Positions 35,420 through 43,592 of a DNA stretch of 64,000 nucleotides are shown here, in pieces. Position numbers and translations under genes: made by a program. This stretch comes from an uncultured Pelagimonas sp. Its GTDB lineage: Bacteria > Pseudomonadota > Alphaproteobacteria > Rhodobacterales > Rhodobacteraceae. Within the stretch, counting starts at the first letter, position 1, and each line of letters begins with the position of its first letter. The stretch covers positions 124,001-188,000 of the forward strand of contig NZ_CANMKO010000009.1 in the NCBI RefSeq assembly GCF_947498515.1, in the 5' to 3' direction. Below the pieces are notes generated by a model, which saw only the letters and a list, made by a program, of their open reading frames with translations, did no database searches and was not told where the DNA came from.

Positions 35420-36008
35420 AGCGGCTGATGTTCTGCTTGGGAAAGAACATCATCTCTTCTACGTCGAACCCGGCGTCTTCCAACATCGCTTTCAATCGGT
35501 TTGGTCGCAAGGAATGAACCGGTTTGGGCGCTTTGCCGACCAGCTGCATTAACGCGATCAATGGGATGAACCATGGCTTATTGCCCAAACAGGGGGTCTT
35601 GGAAATGAACAGTCCGCCTTCGGGCAATTGGCTATGCACATGGGCCAGCGTCGCCTCGGGATCGGCGACCAGATGGATCAGGTTGAAAGCCAGAACTGCA
35701 TCATAGTGGCCCGGCGCACGCCCGGCGTCGGCCACGTCAAAGGTTAAGTTCTCGACGCCATCCCCGACACGCTTTTCGTTGGCGATTTTGATCATTTCGC
35801 TCGAAATATCCGTGCCCGTATAGTGCCCCGCCGCATCGGCGAGTTTGAGCGCGGTTGTCCCGGTACCACACCCGATCTCCAGCACCGACATGTCGGGCGT
35901 GATCAACTCGCGCACCCGCGCCAGCGTCGCCTCATAGGCGGGCATGTTGCCAATTGGGTCATTGGCGTATTTGCGGGCGATCTTGTCCCAAAACTGTGCG
36001 TGTTCCAT
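35391..36008 (-). CDS. Class I SAM-dependent methyltransferase
   Basis: A 205-residue enzyme with a complete Rossmann methyltransferase core: motif I VLEIGCGTGTTALKLA, acidic motif II YTGTDISSEMIKIA, motif III-like YDAVLAFNLIHLV, and a small C-terminal cap. It resembles UbiE/arsenite-type small-molecule methyltransferases, but the substrate is unknown. Its stop lies inside the end of the convergent globin gene, so transcripts overlap by at least 29 bases. Confidence 0.88.
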   Translation of the reverse strand: MEHAQFWDKIARKYANDPIGNMPAYEATLARVRELITPDMSVLEIGCGTGTTALKLADAAGHYTGTDISSEMIKIANEKRVGDGVENLTFDVADAGRAPGHYDAVLAFNLIHLVADPEATLAHVHSQLPEGGLFISKTPCLGNKPWFIPLIALMQLVGKAPKPVHSLRPNRLKAMLEDAGFDVEEMMFFPKQNISRFIVARKRSG

Positions 36009-36245
36009 CGGGTTGTCCTATGCGCTGTGTTCAAATCTGACTGGGGCATAGTTAGGCGCCCTGCGTGGGTATTGAAATTGCCGCATTTGGCAGAGGGCCC
36101 ATGCAATTCTGCATGTATCACCGCACAGCTGTCCAAAACCGGCCAATCCCCGCCACCGCGTTGCCCTACTCCTTAAAACCTCTGGCAAAACTGGCCAACC
36201 TGTTCACAATGGGGAAAAATCCCCTGTTTTGGAGCCTCATTGGTG

Positions 36246-37478
36246 ATGCGTTTTCTCATTCTTGTCCTCTGCCTGACCGTCGTCCCGGCCATGTCTTCGG
36301 CCCAGGATCGCAAGGCCGTTGAGCGGCAATTCCAAACTTGGCTGCAACAAACCATTTGGCCCGCTGCGCGCAAAAAGGGCGTGTCGCGCGCCGTCTACGA
36401 GGCGTCTTTGTCTGGTGTGTCCTTGAATTGGAAATTGCCCGGCCTTGTGCCGCCGGGCGCAAAATCCGTACCGCGTCAGCAATCGCAGGCTGAATTTGGC
36501 GCGCCATCGCGCTATTTCCGCCGCCAATCTATTGATGGGGCTACCCGTGGTGGACGCCAAATGGCCAAGGTCCACGCCAAATCCTTGGCGGCGGCGGAAC
36601 GCAAAACCGGGGTGCCGGGGCGGATTATTCTCGGCATTTGGGGGCGTGAAAGCGGGTATGGCAAGGTGCCGATACGCCACAACACCTTTGAAGTCCTTGC
36701 AACCAAAGGGTTTATGAGCACCCGCAAACCCTATTTCACCGGCGAACTCATCGCGGCGCTGCAAATCGTGCAGGCCGGGCATATTCGCGGTCAAAACATG
36801 AAAAGCAGCTGGGCGGGGGCCCTTGGTCAGCCGCAATTCATGCCCTCCAGTTTCCTCAAATATGCCGCCGATGGGAGTGGCGACGGACGCGCCGATATTT
36901 GGGGCTCCGAAGCCGATACCATCGCCTCGATTGCCAATTACCTCAAACGCCATGGTTGGCAAAAGGGTCGCGATTGGGGGTTCGAAGTCACGGTTCCCGC
37001 GACGGTCTCATGCGCGCTCGAAGGGCCGGATCAGGGCCGCAAATTCCGGGATTGGGCCAAGATGGGGGTGCGCCGCACATCTGGAAAACCGTTTCCAGAC
37101 AGCGAGTTACGCCGCGATGGTTTCTTGCTAATGCCTGCCGGTCGTCACGGCCCGGCCTTTGTTGTCACGCCCAATTTCTACGTGCTGAAAGACTACAACA
37201 CCAGCGATCTCTATGCGCTTTTCGTGGGCCATGTCGGGGATCGTATCCAATACGGTATGGGCGATTTTAGCGCGTCTTGGGGTAAGATCGACAAGATGCT
37301 GCGCTCGGACATCGCCGCGATGCAACGGGGTCTTGAAGCGCGTGGACATGATGTGGGCGGGGCCGATGGCCTTCCCGGCTACAAAACCCGCCGATCAATT
37401 GGACGCTGGCAAGAGGCCAACGGCCAAGCAGCCACCTGTTTCCCGCGCGCCAAAATGAAAGCCCAATTGGCGCGCTAA
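36246..37478 (+). CDS. Lytic murein transglycosylase, MltB family
   Basis: A 410-residue exported protein. A signal peptide (MRFLILVLCLTVVPAMSSAQ) leads to the SLT_2 domain (about 30-330), with the catalytic Glu in GIWGRESGYGKVP and family motifs GALGQPQFMPSSFLKYAAD and IASIANYLKRHGWQ. A peptidoglycan-binding domain follows at the end (DIAAMQRGLEARGHDVGGAD). It cleaves glycan strands to anhydro-muropeptides in the periplasm. TTG and GTG codons one or two codons before the ATG could also start, as GGAG lies at 36231-36234. No lipobox is seen, unlike E. coli MltB. Confidence 0.93.
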   Translation: MRFLILVLCLTVVPAMSSAQDRKAVERQFQTWLQQTIWPAARKKGVSRAVYEASLSGVSLNWKLPGLVPPGAKSVPRQQSQAEFGAPSRYFRRQSIDGATRGGRQMAKVHAKSLAAAERKTGVPGRIILGIWGRESGYGKVPIRHNTFEVLATKGFMSTRKPYFTGELIAALQIVQAGHIRGQNMKSSWAGALGQPQFMPSSFLKYAADGSGDGRADIWGSEADTIASIANYLKRHGWQKGRDWGFEVTVPATVSCALEGPDQGRKFRDWAKMGVRRTSGKPFPDSELRRDGFLLMPAGRHGPAFVVTPNFYVLKDYNTSDLYALFVGHVGDRIQYGMGDFSASWGKIDKMLRSDIAAMQRGLEARGHDVGGADGLPGYKTRRSIGRWQEANGQAATCFPRAKMKAQLAR

Positions 37479-37629
37479 AGCGTAAACGAGGCCATGCCGA
37501 CCAAGCGCCAATGGTGCCGTTTCGGTCAAAGTGATTGGGGGTTGAATCGTTCGAAGGGCAGAGACACCCTTGGCGGCTTATGCCGTTGGGTTGGCCGCTT
37601 TGTCATGGTCGCGCATGTCTGGCACCGCG

Positions 37630-37932
37630 TTACATTTTGCGCAGGTAAGCCCAAGAGACATGTCCTTTTAGCCCTCTGGCGCCCTTTAAGGATACACGAC
37701 ACCAACGCGTGCTACCGGTTTGTTGGCAGCTGTGGACCCGCAAGACGGTGCCGTTCGGAAGGCCAAGGATGACTTTGTAACCCGTCCCAGGGCCAGCCCG
37801 CATTTTCAACATATCGTCGTTCTCGACGCCAAAGACCTCATAAGCTCCGAGCGAGGCCGCCATTGCCGGTTTTGGGTCCAAGGTGGCCCCCAAGGTCATT
37901 GCGATCAACGCGACAAGGATAGCTTTGCTCAT
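37630..37932 (-). CDS. Exported SH3-domain protein
   Basis: A 100-residue protein with a signal peptide (residues 1-26, ending in AMAA) and one bacterial SH3 (SH3b) domain: DDMLKMRAGPGTGYKVILGL then NGTVLRVHSC, with CRVSLKGARGLKGHVSWAYL. Two cysteines may form a disulfide. SH3b domains often bind cell-wall or protein ligands in the periplasm. The ATG at 37932 has AGGAGAG upstream; a longer frame to 38133 has none. It is convergent with the lytic transglycosylase gene, which may be a functional hint only. Confidence 0.82.
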   Translation of the reverse strand: MSKAILVALIAMTLGATLDPKPAMAASLGAYEVFGVENDDMLKMRAGPGTGYKVILGLPNGTVLRVHSCQQTGSTRWCRVSLKGARGLKGHVSWAYLRKM

Positions 37933-38140
37933 CGTTCTCTCCTGTGTCCTGTTTTTTGAAAGATGTAGTCGTTCAGGCCATCGCGCACAAACGGTTGTTG
38001 GGGGGCACAGGTTGTCGTTTTGCACAAACCGAAGGTCCGGCGCATTCCAGACAAGTGCCATTGGGCCAACGCCACGGTGTAGTTTGATCAAAGCCACCAC
38101 ACGATCTTGGTTGGGATCATTCGAATGAAGCACTCAGCAT

Positions 38141-38182
38141 TTGCATTGCGTGCTATGTAAATGTATATAGCTTGCAATGTAA
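38141..38182. promoter_or_regulatory. Two MarR-operator-like sites before the membrane flavoreductase
   Basis: On the minus strand 38141-38161 matches the site at 39909-39929, upstream of the MarR gene, at 17 of 21 positions (shared core CATAGCA and AATGCAA). A weaker direct copy follows at 38163-38182 (GTATATAGCTTGCAATGTAA, 13 of 20). They lie 24-65 bases before the gene start. Confidence 0.65.
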
Positions 38183-38205
38183 ATGGAATCACTTTGGAGA
38201 CAGCC

Positions 38206-39339
38206 ATGAAAACCCGTGTCCATGCAATCGCAGGAGCACTTGGCCTTCTGACAATTCTCACCTTCTGGACCTCGACCATCATATCCGAGGTTTTTGGGTC
38301 CTATGAGACCATCGCCATGGTGAAGGGGATGATCCTAAAGGGGATGTTTATCCTGATCCCGGCGATGGCCATTGTCGGAGCATCGGGCGCGTCGCTTGGC
38401 AAAGGCCGACGTGATGCCTTGGTCTCAGCAAAAATGAAACGGATGCCGATCATCGCGGCCAATGGCCTGTTGATCTTGGTGCCCATGGCCTTTTTGCTGG
38501 AAGCCCGCGCTTCGGCCGGGACGTTTGACGGTCTGTTCTATCTGCTGCAGGGGGTTGAGCTTGTTGCCGGTGCCGTGAACCTGACTTTGATGGGTTTGAA
38601 TATGCGTGACGGCATCCGCCTAAGTGGCAAAGGCACATCACAGGACGGTGTCAAACTGACCGGTCGTGAAACGGTTGCCGAGGGCACAATGGCCTTTCAC
38701 ATGACCAAACCTGAGGGGTTTGATCATAAGCCCGGTCAATGGATTCGGATGACTCTGCCGAACAATGGAGGTTCTCGTGTGCTTTCGATCGTCAGTGCAC
38801 CGCACGAAGCGCAGCTGACCGTGGCAACCCGTATGACCGACAGTGCCTTCAAACGGGGTCTAAAAGACCTGCCCGAGGGGGCCGAATTGAAGATCGCCGG
38901 TCCCAGTGGCAATTTCACCTTGCATGAGGACGCGGCCGGCCCGGTGGTCTTTATTGCCGGTGGCATCGGGATAACGCCCTTTCTGTCGATGATCCGCCAC
39001 GCGGCACAGACCAACTCAGCCCGCAACATGAAGCTATTCTATTCCAACCGTGATCCGTCCGCCGCGGCGTTCCTTGCTGAATTGGAAACCCTGGCAGCGG
39101 CCAATCCAAATTTCCAATTGGTCGCAACCATGACCGGGCTTGAGGCGGGCACTTCGGCATGGAACGGCGAAACTGGCCTTGTTGATCTCAAGATGTTGGC
39201 CCGGTACCTGCCTGATCCCAAGGCCCCGGTTTACTACTGCGTTGGCCCTGCTGGGATGGTCTCGGGGACCAAAGAGATGCTTGCGGGGGCCGGAATCGCC
39301 AATGATCGGATCGTCGTTGAAACCTTCACCGGTTACTAA
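38206..39339 (+). CDS. Membrane-anchored FAD/NAD(P)-dependent oxidoreductase
   Basis: A 377-residue fusion. Residues 1-130 contain four hydrophobic helices (such as AIAGALGLLTILTFWTSTII and GMILKGMFILIPAMAIVGAS) with no heme-ligand histidines apparent. From about 145 onward is a ferredoxin-reductase-type module: FAD motif GQWIRMTLPNNGGSRVLSIV, the NAD(P) motif VVFIAGGIGITPFLSMIRHA and the end VVETFTGY. It would pass electrons between NAD(P)H and a membrane or small partner, which is not in the neighbourhood. The ATG at 38206 follows GGAGA. Its promoter shares a motif with the MarR gene at 39463, which points to that regulator. Confidence 0.82.
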   Translation: MKTRVHAIAGALGLLTILTFWTSTIISEVFGSYETIAMVKGMILKGMFILIPAMAIVGASGASLGKGRRDALVSAKMKRMPIIAANGLLILVPMAFLLEARASAGTFDGLFYLLQGVELVAGAVNLTLMGLNMRDGIRLSGKGTSQDGVKLTGRETVAEGTMAFHMTKPEGFDHKPGQWIRMTLPNNGGSRVLSIVSAPHEAQLTVATRMTDSAFKRGLKDLPEGAELKIAGPSGNFTLHEDAAGPVVFIAGGIGITPFLSMIRHAAQTNSARNMKLFYSNRDPSAAAFLAELETLAAANPNFQLVATMTGLEAGTSAWNGETGLVDLKMLARYLPDPKAPVYYCVGPAGMVSGTKEMLAGAGIANDRIVVETFTGY

Positions 39340-39370
39340 CGAAAGACTTCAAGTGATCCGCAGATGTGAG

Positions 39371-39399
39371 GCCCCTGTTCCAAAGGATCGGGGGCTTTT
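39371..39399. terminator. Terminator between flavoreductase and MarR genes
   Basis: GCCCC (39371-39375) pairs with GGGGC (39391-39395), extended inside by TTCC/GGA pairs, and TTTT follows. It serves the flavoreductase gene and may also act against the convergent MarR gene. Confidence 0.75.
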
Positions 39400-39462
39400 C
39401 CCGTGCAGATGTGTTCGGAAAATCAAGCGCCAGTCCAAAAGCTCGGATGACACAGCGACGAT

Positions 39463-39894
39463 TTAGTCTTTTTGCAAAGCCTCAATTGTGCGTTGCATGA
39501 AGTTCACGAACTGCGTGCGCTCTTCTGGTGACAAGGCGACCAAAGCTTTGTCATTGACCATCGAAGCCGCTGTGTAGGCTTGGTCCCGAACCGCGCGGGC
39601 CTTTTGAGTCAGGCAGATGGTTTTTGCCCGCCGGTCCGTTGGATGATCCTTGCGTTCGATCAACCCGTCCCGCTCCATCCGGTTAAGTGTGTTGGCCATG
39701 GTTGCCTGTTCGACGTCGAGTTTTTCGACCAATTCCCGTTGCGTTTGCCCGTCTTGTTGCCACAGGGCCAGAAGCGCCGGAAATTGCCCGGGCACGATAC
39801 CCAAGGGGTCAATTTCTGCGCGCAGTTCTTCAAAGAACAGCCGGGCCATATGGTTAACGAGATACCCGGCGGACGTGGTGTGATCGAAAGTCAT
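39463..39894 (-). CDS. MarR-family transcriptional regulator (near flavoreductase)
   Basis: A 143-residue winged-helix regulator. The recognition region is REIVE-like here as TQRELVEKLDVEQATMANTL, followed by the wing DGLIERKDHPTDRRAKTICL, the MarR DxRxxx signature. A palindrome TTGCAT-N8-ATGCAA lies 16-35 bases before its start and recurs before the flavoreductase gene, which is convergent. This suggests autoregulation and control of that gene. MarR proteins often respond to phenolics or oxidants through cysteines, but this one has few cysteines. Confidence 0.92.
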   Translation of the reverse strand: MTFDHTTSAGYLVNHMARLFFEELRAEIDPLGIVPGQFPALLALWQQDGQTQRELVEKLDVEQATMANTLNRMERDGLIERKDHPTDRRAKTICLTQKARAVRDQAYTAASMVNDKALVALSPEERTQFVNFMQRTIEALQKD

Positions 39895-39908
39895 GGGGGC
39901 AATTTATA

Positions 39909-39929
39909 ATTGCATAGCAAGGAATGCAA
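39909..39929. promoter_or_regulatory. MarR autoregulatory operator
   Basis: ATTGCATAGCAAGGAATGCA plus a final A holds the inverted repeat TTGCAT/ATGCAA. It matches the site at 38141-38161 (17 of 21 on the opposite strand). A second small palindrome CAATT-TAT-AATTG adjoins it at 39900-39912. Confidence 0.65.
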
Positions 39930-40116
39930 CTGGTTGCGGGCCGCGCGATCCTCTCACCGTTGCAGTTGTGTTTTCTGTGCAGTCACAGCAGTTTAATCGC
40001 CTTCAAAACCCGCTGCACGGGGTTTGCCGCGCCTGACGGTTTGCCCGCCCACATTTTGACAACGCCGTCCCACCGCGGTGGTCAAACTTTGCGATAGGGC
40101 AAAAAAAAGAGGCCGA

Positions 40117-40356
40117 TTAATCGCCTCCGTCGCCGTCTCCATCATTGTCCCATTCGCCTCCGGGGTCAGAGGGGTCGGTGTCTGAGCGCCGCTCGCCGCC
40201 GTGCCATTCGACCCAGACGTAGGTGCCGTCGGCGTCTTGGCGTAGTGTTTTGCGCCGGACGCGATCCCGATAGATCGAGAAGGCGAATATGGCAATGACG
40301 AAGGCCCATTGGATAGGATCGAAATCCGAACCAGTGTCCCAGCTGAAGCTTAGCAT
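40117..40356 (-). CDS. Small single-helix membrane protein
   Basis: A 79-residue protein with one hydrophobic segment near residues 13-27 (QWAFVIAIFAFSIY), then a basic stretch RDRVRRKTLRQD and an acidic, Gly/Asp-rich tail (DPGGEWDNDGDGDGGD). The basic stretch predicts a cytoplasmic C-terminal side. The ATG at 40356 has AAGGAC upstream, which together with the membrane pattern supports a real gene. No family recognised. Confidence 0.6.
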   Translation of the reverse strand: MLSFSWDTGSDFDPIQWAFVIAIFAFSIYRDRVRRKTLRQDADGTYVWVEWHGGERRSDTDPSDPGGEWDNDGDGDGGD

Positions 40357-40674
40357 CGCTAAGTCCTTTGTGTTGTTGTGGAAGGTTAGACGCAAAGCGT
40401 TTGCGGGGATGATCCGACGACAAGGGTTTGTTCCACCCGCGCCTCTTATCAATCCTGTTCAATCGAAACTGCTTCATGTCTGGTTATTTGCTAGCACGGG
40501 CAATGTAACAGAATTGCGACGCAGGCTTGTTTGTCCAAAACGCGTGCAAGGCGGAAACATGCCGGGCTGGTATTTTTACCCCTCGCGCCTGCGCAAAATC
40601 TGCACATCTTATGCGCAAGGTCTTTGCCGCCCGCGTGTCACAACCGGGGCGGAATTAAAAAGTAGGAGAGAGTG
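40357..40674. other. 318-base intergenic region before creD
   Basis: This gap between two divergent genes holds no credible gene; the frame open at 40289-40675 is poor in coding character. I see the creD ribosome site AGGAG at 40663-40667. Two TGCGCA words near 40592 and 40611 flank a partly symmetrical stretch (AAAATC...ATCTTA) and might be a regulatory site. I cannot assign promoters with confidence. Confidence 0.5.
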
Positions 40675-42159
40675 ATGCTCAAATCCCCCGGTCGCCGGTT
40701 CATTATTGTCGGCATTCTTGTTTTATTGATGTTCATCCCGCTGTTTTTCGCAGCCGAAGTGATCAATTCACGCAAATTCTATTCCCAAGACACCATTCGC
40801 AATGTCGGTATGGAATGGGGCGGGCAACAGACCCTATCGGGACCGTTTTTGGTTATCCCGGTAGAGCGCGAGGTCACAACGTTGAAATCACGCCCCAAGA
40901 TTGACCCCGACACCGGGTTGGTGATGACCCACCCGGACACCGGCGAAGAGCTTAAGGTGCGCTATGAGGAAACGGTGATCAAATCCGGGCCAAGCGTCTT
41001 TTTGTTGCCGCGCAAGTTTGATGCCGATTTGGCAACCCAAACCCAGATGCGGGCGCGCGGGATTTTTCAGGTCCCGGTTTATACGGCACAGGTGGGCATG
41101 GCGTTTGATTTCGACACAAGCGCGGCCGAGCCGTTGCTTGCCAGCAATGAGACCCTGTTGTGGGACAAGGCGCGGATCGAGGTCGAGGTTTCTAACAACA
41201 AAGCGTTGCGCGGCAAGGCCGAGATGTTGGCGGATGGAGAGTCCTTACCTATGGCGCCAATGGCCGGACGGCACGGGTTTACGGCCACCACGGGCGACCC
41301 GCGCGGGCGTGGCGAATACAATCTGGCGCTGGGCCTAAACGGGGCGCAAAGCCTTATGGTGACGCCGGTTGGGCTAACCAGTCAGATCAGCATGACAAGC
41401 GATTGGCCACACCCATCGTTTAGCGGTGCGTTTTTGCCCGATGGCCATGAGGTGAGCGAAAGTGGCTTTACCGCGAATTGGACAATCCCACATCTGGCGC
41501 GCCCTTTGCCGCAGGCGGGGCGCGAAGACGTGGCCGCCTCGGCGCGGCAGGTGTCGGGCTTTGGGGTGCGTTTGATCGAGCCGAATGATTTCTACCAAAA
41601 GGCCTATCGCGCCGCCAACTATGGCATCTTGTTTATCGCACTGACATTCCTGACGATCCTGTTGATCGAACGCGGCGCGGGCAAACCCGTCCATGCGGTG
41701 CAATACATATTGGTCGGCCTGACCCAATCGGTCTTTGTGCTATTGATGGTGGCCTATGCGGAACAGATCGGCTTTGCCGCGGCCTATGCAGTGTCTGCGG
41801 GGGCGGTGATCGCCTTGTTGACGATGTTTGGGTTTATGGCGCTGAAACTGGGGCGGCGGGCCTTGGTTTTGGGCGCGGTATTGGTTGTGGTCTATGCGGT
41901 GCTATACCTGATTCTGGATAGCGCGGATTACGCTTTGTTGGCCGGATCGACCTTTGCGTTCTGTGCGATTGCGTTGACGATGTTTGCCACCCGAAATGAG
42001 GATTGGTTTGGCCCCGAAAAGGAAAAAGGCCCCGGTTTGATGACGCGGATGTTTGGCCCGACGCGGCCTGTTGCGCCAGTCACTCCGCCAGTCACTCCGG
42101 TGGTTGGGCCTCCGAGCACTGGCCAAACCCCGCCTAAGGACCCGCCCAGGGACAGGTAA
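40675..42159 (+). CDS. creD: Inner-membrane protein CreD
   Basis: A 494-residue protein of the CreD/Cet family. One N-terminal helix (RFIIVGILVLLMFIPLFFAA) precedes a large periplasmic domain with the family motif RNVGMEWGGQQTLSGPFLVI and a later FGVRLIEPNDFYQKAYRAAN. About five or six helices follow from residue 320 (YGILFIALTFLTILLIERGA). A proline-rich cytoplasmic tail closes it (PVTPPVTPVVGPP). CreD tends to be linked to envelope stress and the CreBC system in enterics, but no CreBC is here. The ATG at 40675 is chosen over an adjacent GTG. Confidence 0.92.
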   Translation: MLKSPGRRFIIVGILVLLMFIPLFFAAEVINSRKFYSQDTIRNVGMEWGGQQTLSGPFLVIPVEREVTTLKSRPKIDPDTGLVMTHPDTGEELKVRYEETVIKSGPSVFLLPRKFDADLATQTQMRARGIFQVPVYTAQVGMAFDFDTSAAEPLLASNETLLWDKARIEVEVSNNKALRGKAEMLADGESLPMAPMAGRHGFTATTGDPRGRGEYNLALGLNGAQSLMVTPVGLTSQISMTSDWPHPSFSGAFLPDGHEVSESGFTANWTIPHLARPLPQAGREDVAASARQVSGFGVRLIEPNDFYQKAYRAANYGILFIALTFLTILLIERGAGKPVHAVQYILVGLTQSVFVLLMVAYAEQIGFAAAYAVSAGAVIALLTMFGFMALKLGRRALVLGAVLVVVYAVLYLILDSADYALLAGSTFAFCAIALTMFATRNEDWFGPEKEKGPGLMTRMFGPTRPVAPVTPPVTPVVGPPSTGQTPPKDPPRDR

Positions 42160-42234
42160 ACCCCCATGGGCGAAGTCGCGCGCTTTTGCTATACTTATGG
42201 CGGAGCGCGCGACACCCTATGAAAGGACATCGCC

Positions 42235-42933
42235 ATGGCAAAAGCCTCGACAAAAACCCAAGCCGAGAAGACAAAACCGGAATCGGTTCCATCGGCCTAT
42301 CAGCCCTATTTGGACGGCGATCCACGCACCCGCGATCCGATGATTTTGCCGGAAGTGGATGGGTTGATGTTGTCCCTTCAAGGTGGCGTACGCAGCACCG
42401 TCGGCGATGATTTCGATTTGGCCGATGCGCCGGTGCCAATTGATCCGAAAACACTTAACCGCCATTTGATCAGCTGCACCGCCTTTACCCGTGACGTGAA
42501 GGGCAATGTCAGTTTCTTTTCCTCGCTGTTCAAAGCCGAGGCCGAGGGCAAAAAGGTTGGCGTGGTTCAAGAAGCCAAGGTGTTTTTCGTCAAGACGGAT
42601 AGCAATGGCGTGGCGGTTGAGCATGGCGTCGCGGTGCGGTTGCAGGTGGATGCGTCTAAGTTCAGCGCCGAGGCCAATGTCTCGATCCCCAATATCGCCG
42701 CCGAAGCCCAACTTGGCATGAGCGATGCGCAGATGGAGATTAGCGTGCGCGGGTTTTCCGGGTTTTTGGGCGCTCTGTTGCCCGCACCCGATACGGTCAA
42801 CCTAACCAGCTATGCCGCCTATATGGAGGCGTTCCAGAAGATACAAAAACACGTGTTTTGCGAAGAAAACGCCGAATATTTGGTGCCGGTGGTCTTGGGT
42901 AAGCACAAGCCGGTGGAACAGCTCGCTTCATAA
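42235..42933 (+). CDS. Conserved-looking protein of unknown function
   Basis: A 232-residue soluble protein that I do not recognise. A disordered Lys/Thr-rich N-terminus (1-30) is followed by a mixed region containing DPMILPEVDGLMLSLQGG, then alternating hydrophobic strands (KVFFVKTDSNGVAVEHGVAV) and GFSGFLGALLPAPDTVNLTS. No signal peptide or membrane segment is seen. The ATG follows GAAAGGAC. It sits 75 bases after creD in the same direction and ends in a clear terminator, so the two may form a transcript. Codon use looks normal for the window. Confidence 0.75.
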   Translation: MAKASTKTQAEKTKPESVPSAYQPYLDGDPRTRDPMILPEVDGLMLSLQGGVRSTVGDDFDLADAPVPIDPKTLNRHLISCTAFTRDVKGNVSFFSSLFKAEAEGKKVGVVQEAKVFFVKTDSNGVAVEHGVAVRLQVDASKFSAEANVSIPNIAAEAQLGMSDAQMEISVRGFSGFLGALLPAPDTVNLTSYAAYMEAFQKIQKHVFCEENAEYLVPVVLGKHKPVEQLAS

Positions 42934-42938
42934 TGAAG

Positions 42939-42964
42939 GGCCCCGGTTTGCGCCGGGGCCTTTT
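42939..42964 (+). terminator. Intrinsic terminator
   Basis: GGCCCCGG (42939-42946) pairs with CCGGGGCC (42953-42960) around six bases, followed by TTTT. It is six bases after the stop of the preceding gene and also lies just before the stop of the convergent DUF4399 gene. Confidence 0.9.
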
Positions 42965-42968
42965 GGGT

Positions 42969-43415
42969 TTACTCTACGGTGATGGTGATGACCTCGGACA
43001 CGATGGGCGTGCTATGGGGCACATGTCCGGCGTCGCCCATAACCAATTGCAAGGTGTGCATGCCGGGAGAGAGATCAAGCGTGACCTCGGTTTGCCCGCC
43101 GCCGAAATGGCGGTGATGGTCATCCGAGGGCAGGCCCATCATCATTTCCTCTTTGCCATCTTCGCCCATGCCAAGCGGCGGGCGATCAATCAAAAGATGG
43201 TGGTGACCGGTGTTTTCTTGTTCGACACCAGCGGGCGCAACGCCCATCCCCGAGAGACCAAAGATCACAATCACCGGATTGGTCACCGTGTCACCATCGG
43301 ACATATTGGCGAAATAGACATAGGCCCCGTCGGGCGCCGGGGTTTCGCCACCCTCGGCCCAAAGCGGCGAAGAGAGCATCAATGAGGTGGCAACAAGCGC
43401 AGTTCGAAAAAACAT
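42969..43415 (-). CDS. Exported DUF4399-type protein
   Basis: A 148-residue protein with a signal peptide (MFFRTALVATSLMLSSPLWA). The mature part matches the DUF4399 pattern: VYFANMSDGDTVTNPVIVIF, GHHHLLIDRP, and a final strand-rich half with TLDLSPGMHTLQLVMGDAGH. The histidine cluster GHHHLLID and DDHHRHFGGG could bind metal, but no function is established. The ATG at 43415 follows GGAG. It is convergent with the preceding gene. Confidence 0.85.
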   Translation of the reverse strand: MFFRTALVATSLMLSSPLWAEGGETPAPDGAYVYFANMSDGDTVTNPVIVIFGLSGMGVAPAGVEQENTGHHHLLIDRPPLGMGEDGKEEMMMGLPSDDHHRHFGGGQTEVTLDLSPGMHTLQLVMGDAGHVPHSTPIVSEVITITVE

Positions 43416-43592
43416 GTTTGGCTCCAGTTTGATGGAATCGAATAAGGTGAGCGTAGCATGACTCTTTTGTTTCCCTAGCGTCAATTTTGCGGGCTTGCGT
43501 GTGACCGGGCTTTGGTGTTTTCAGAACGGGCTACGTGCGCGGCCTCTTGGCCGGGTCGGTTTTGCGCAGGTCATTTCTGAAATGGGGCCACG

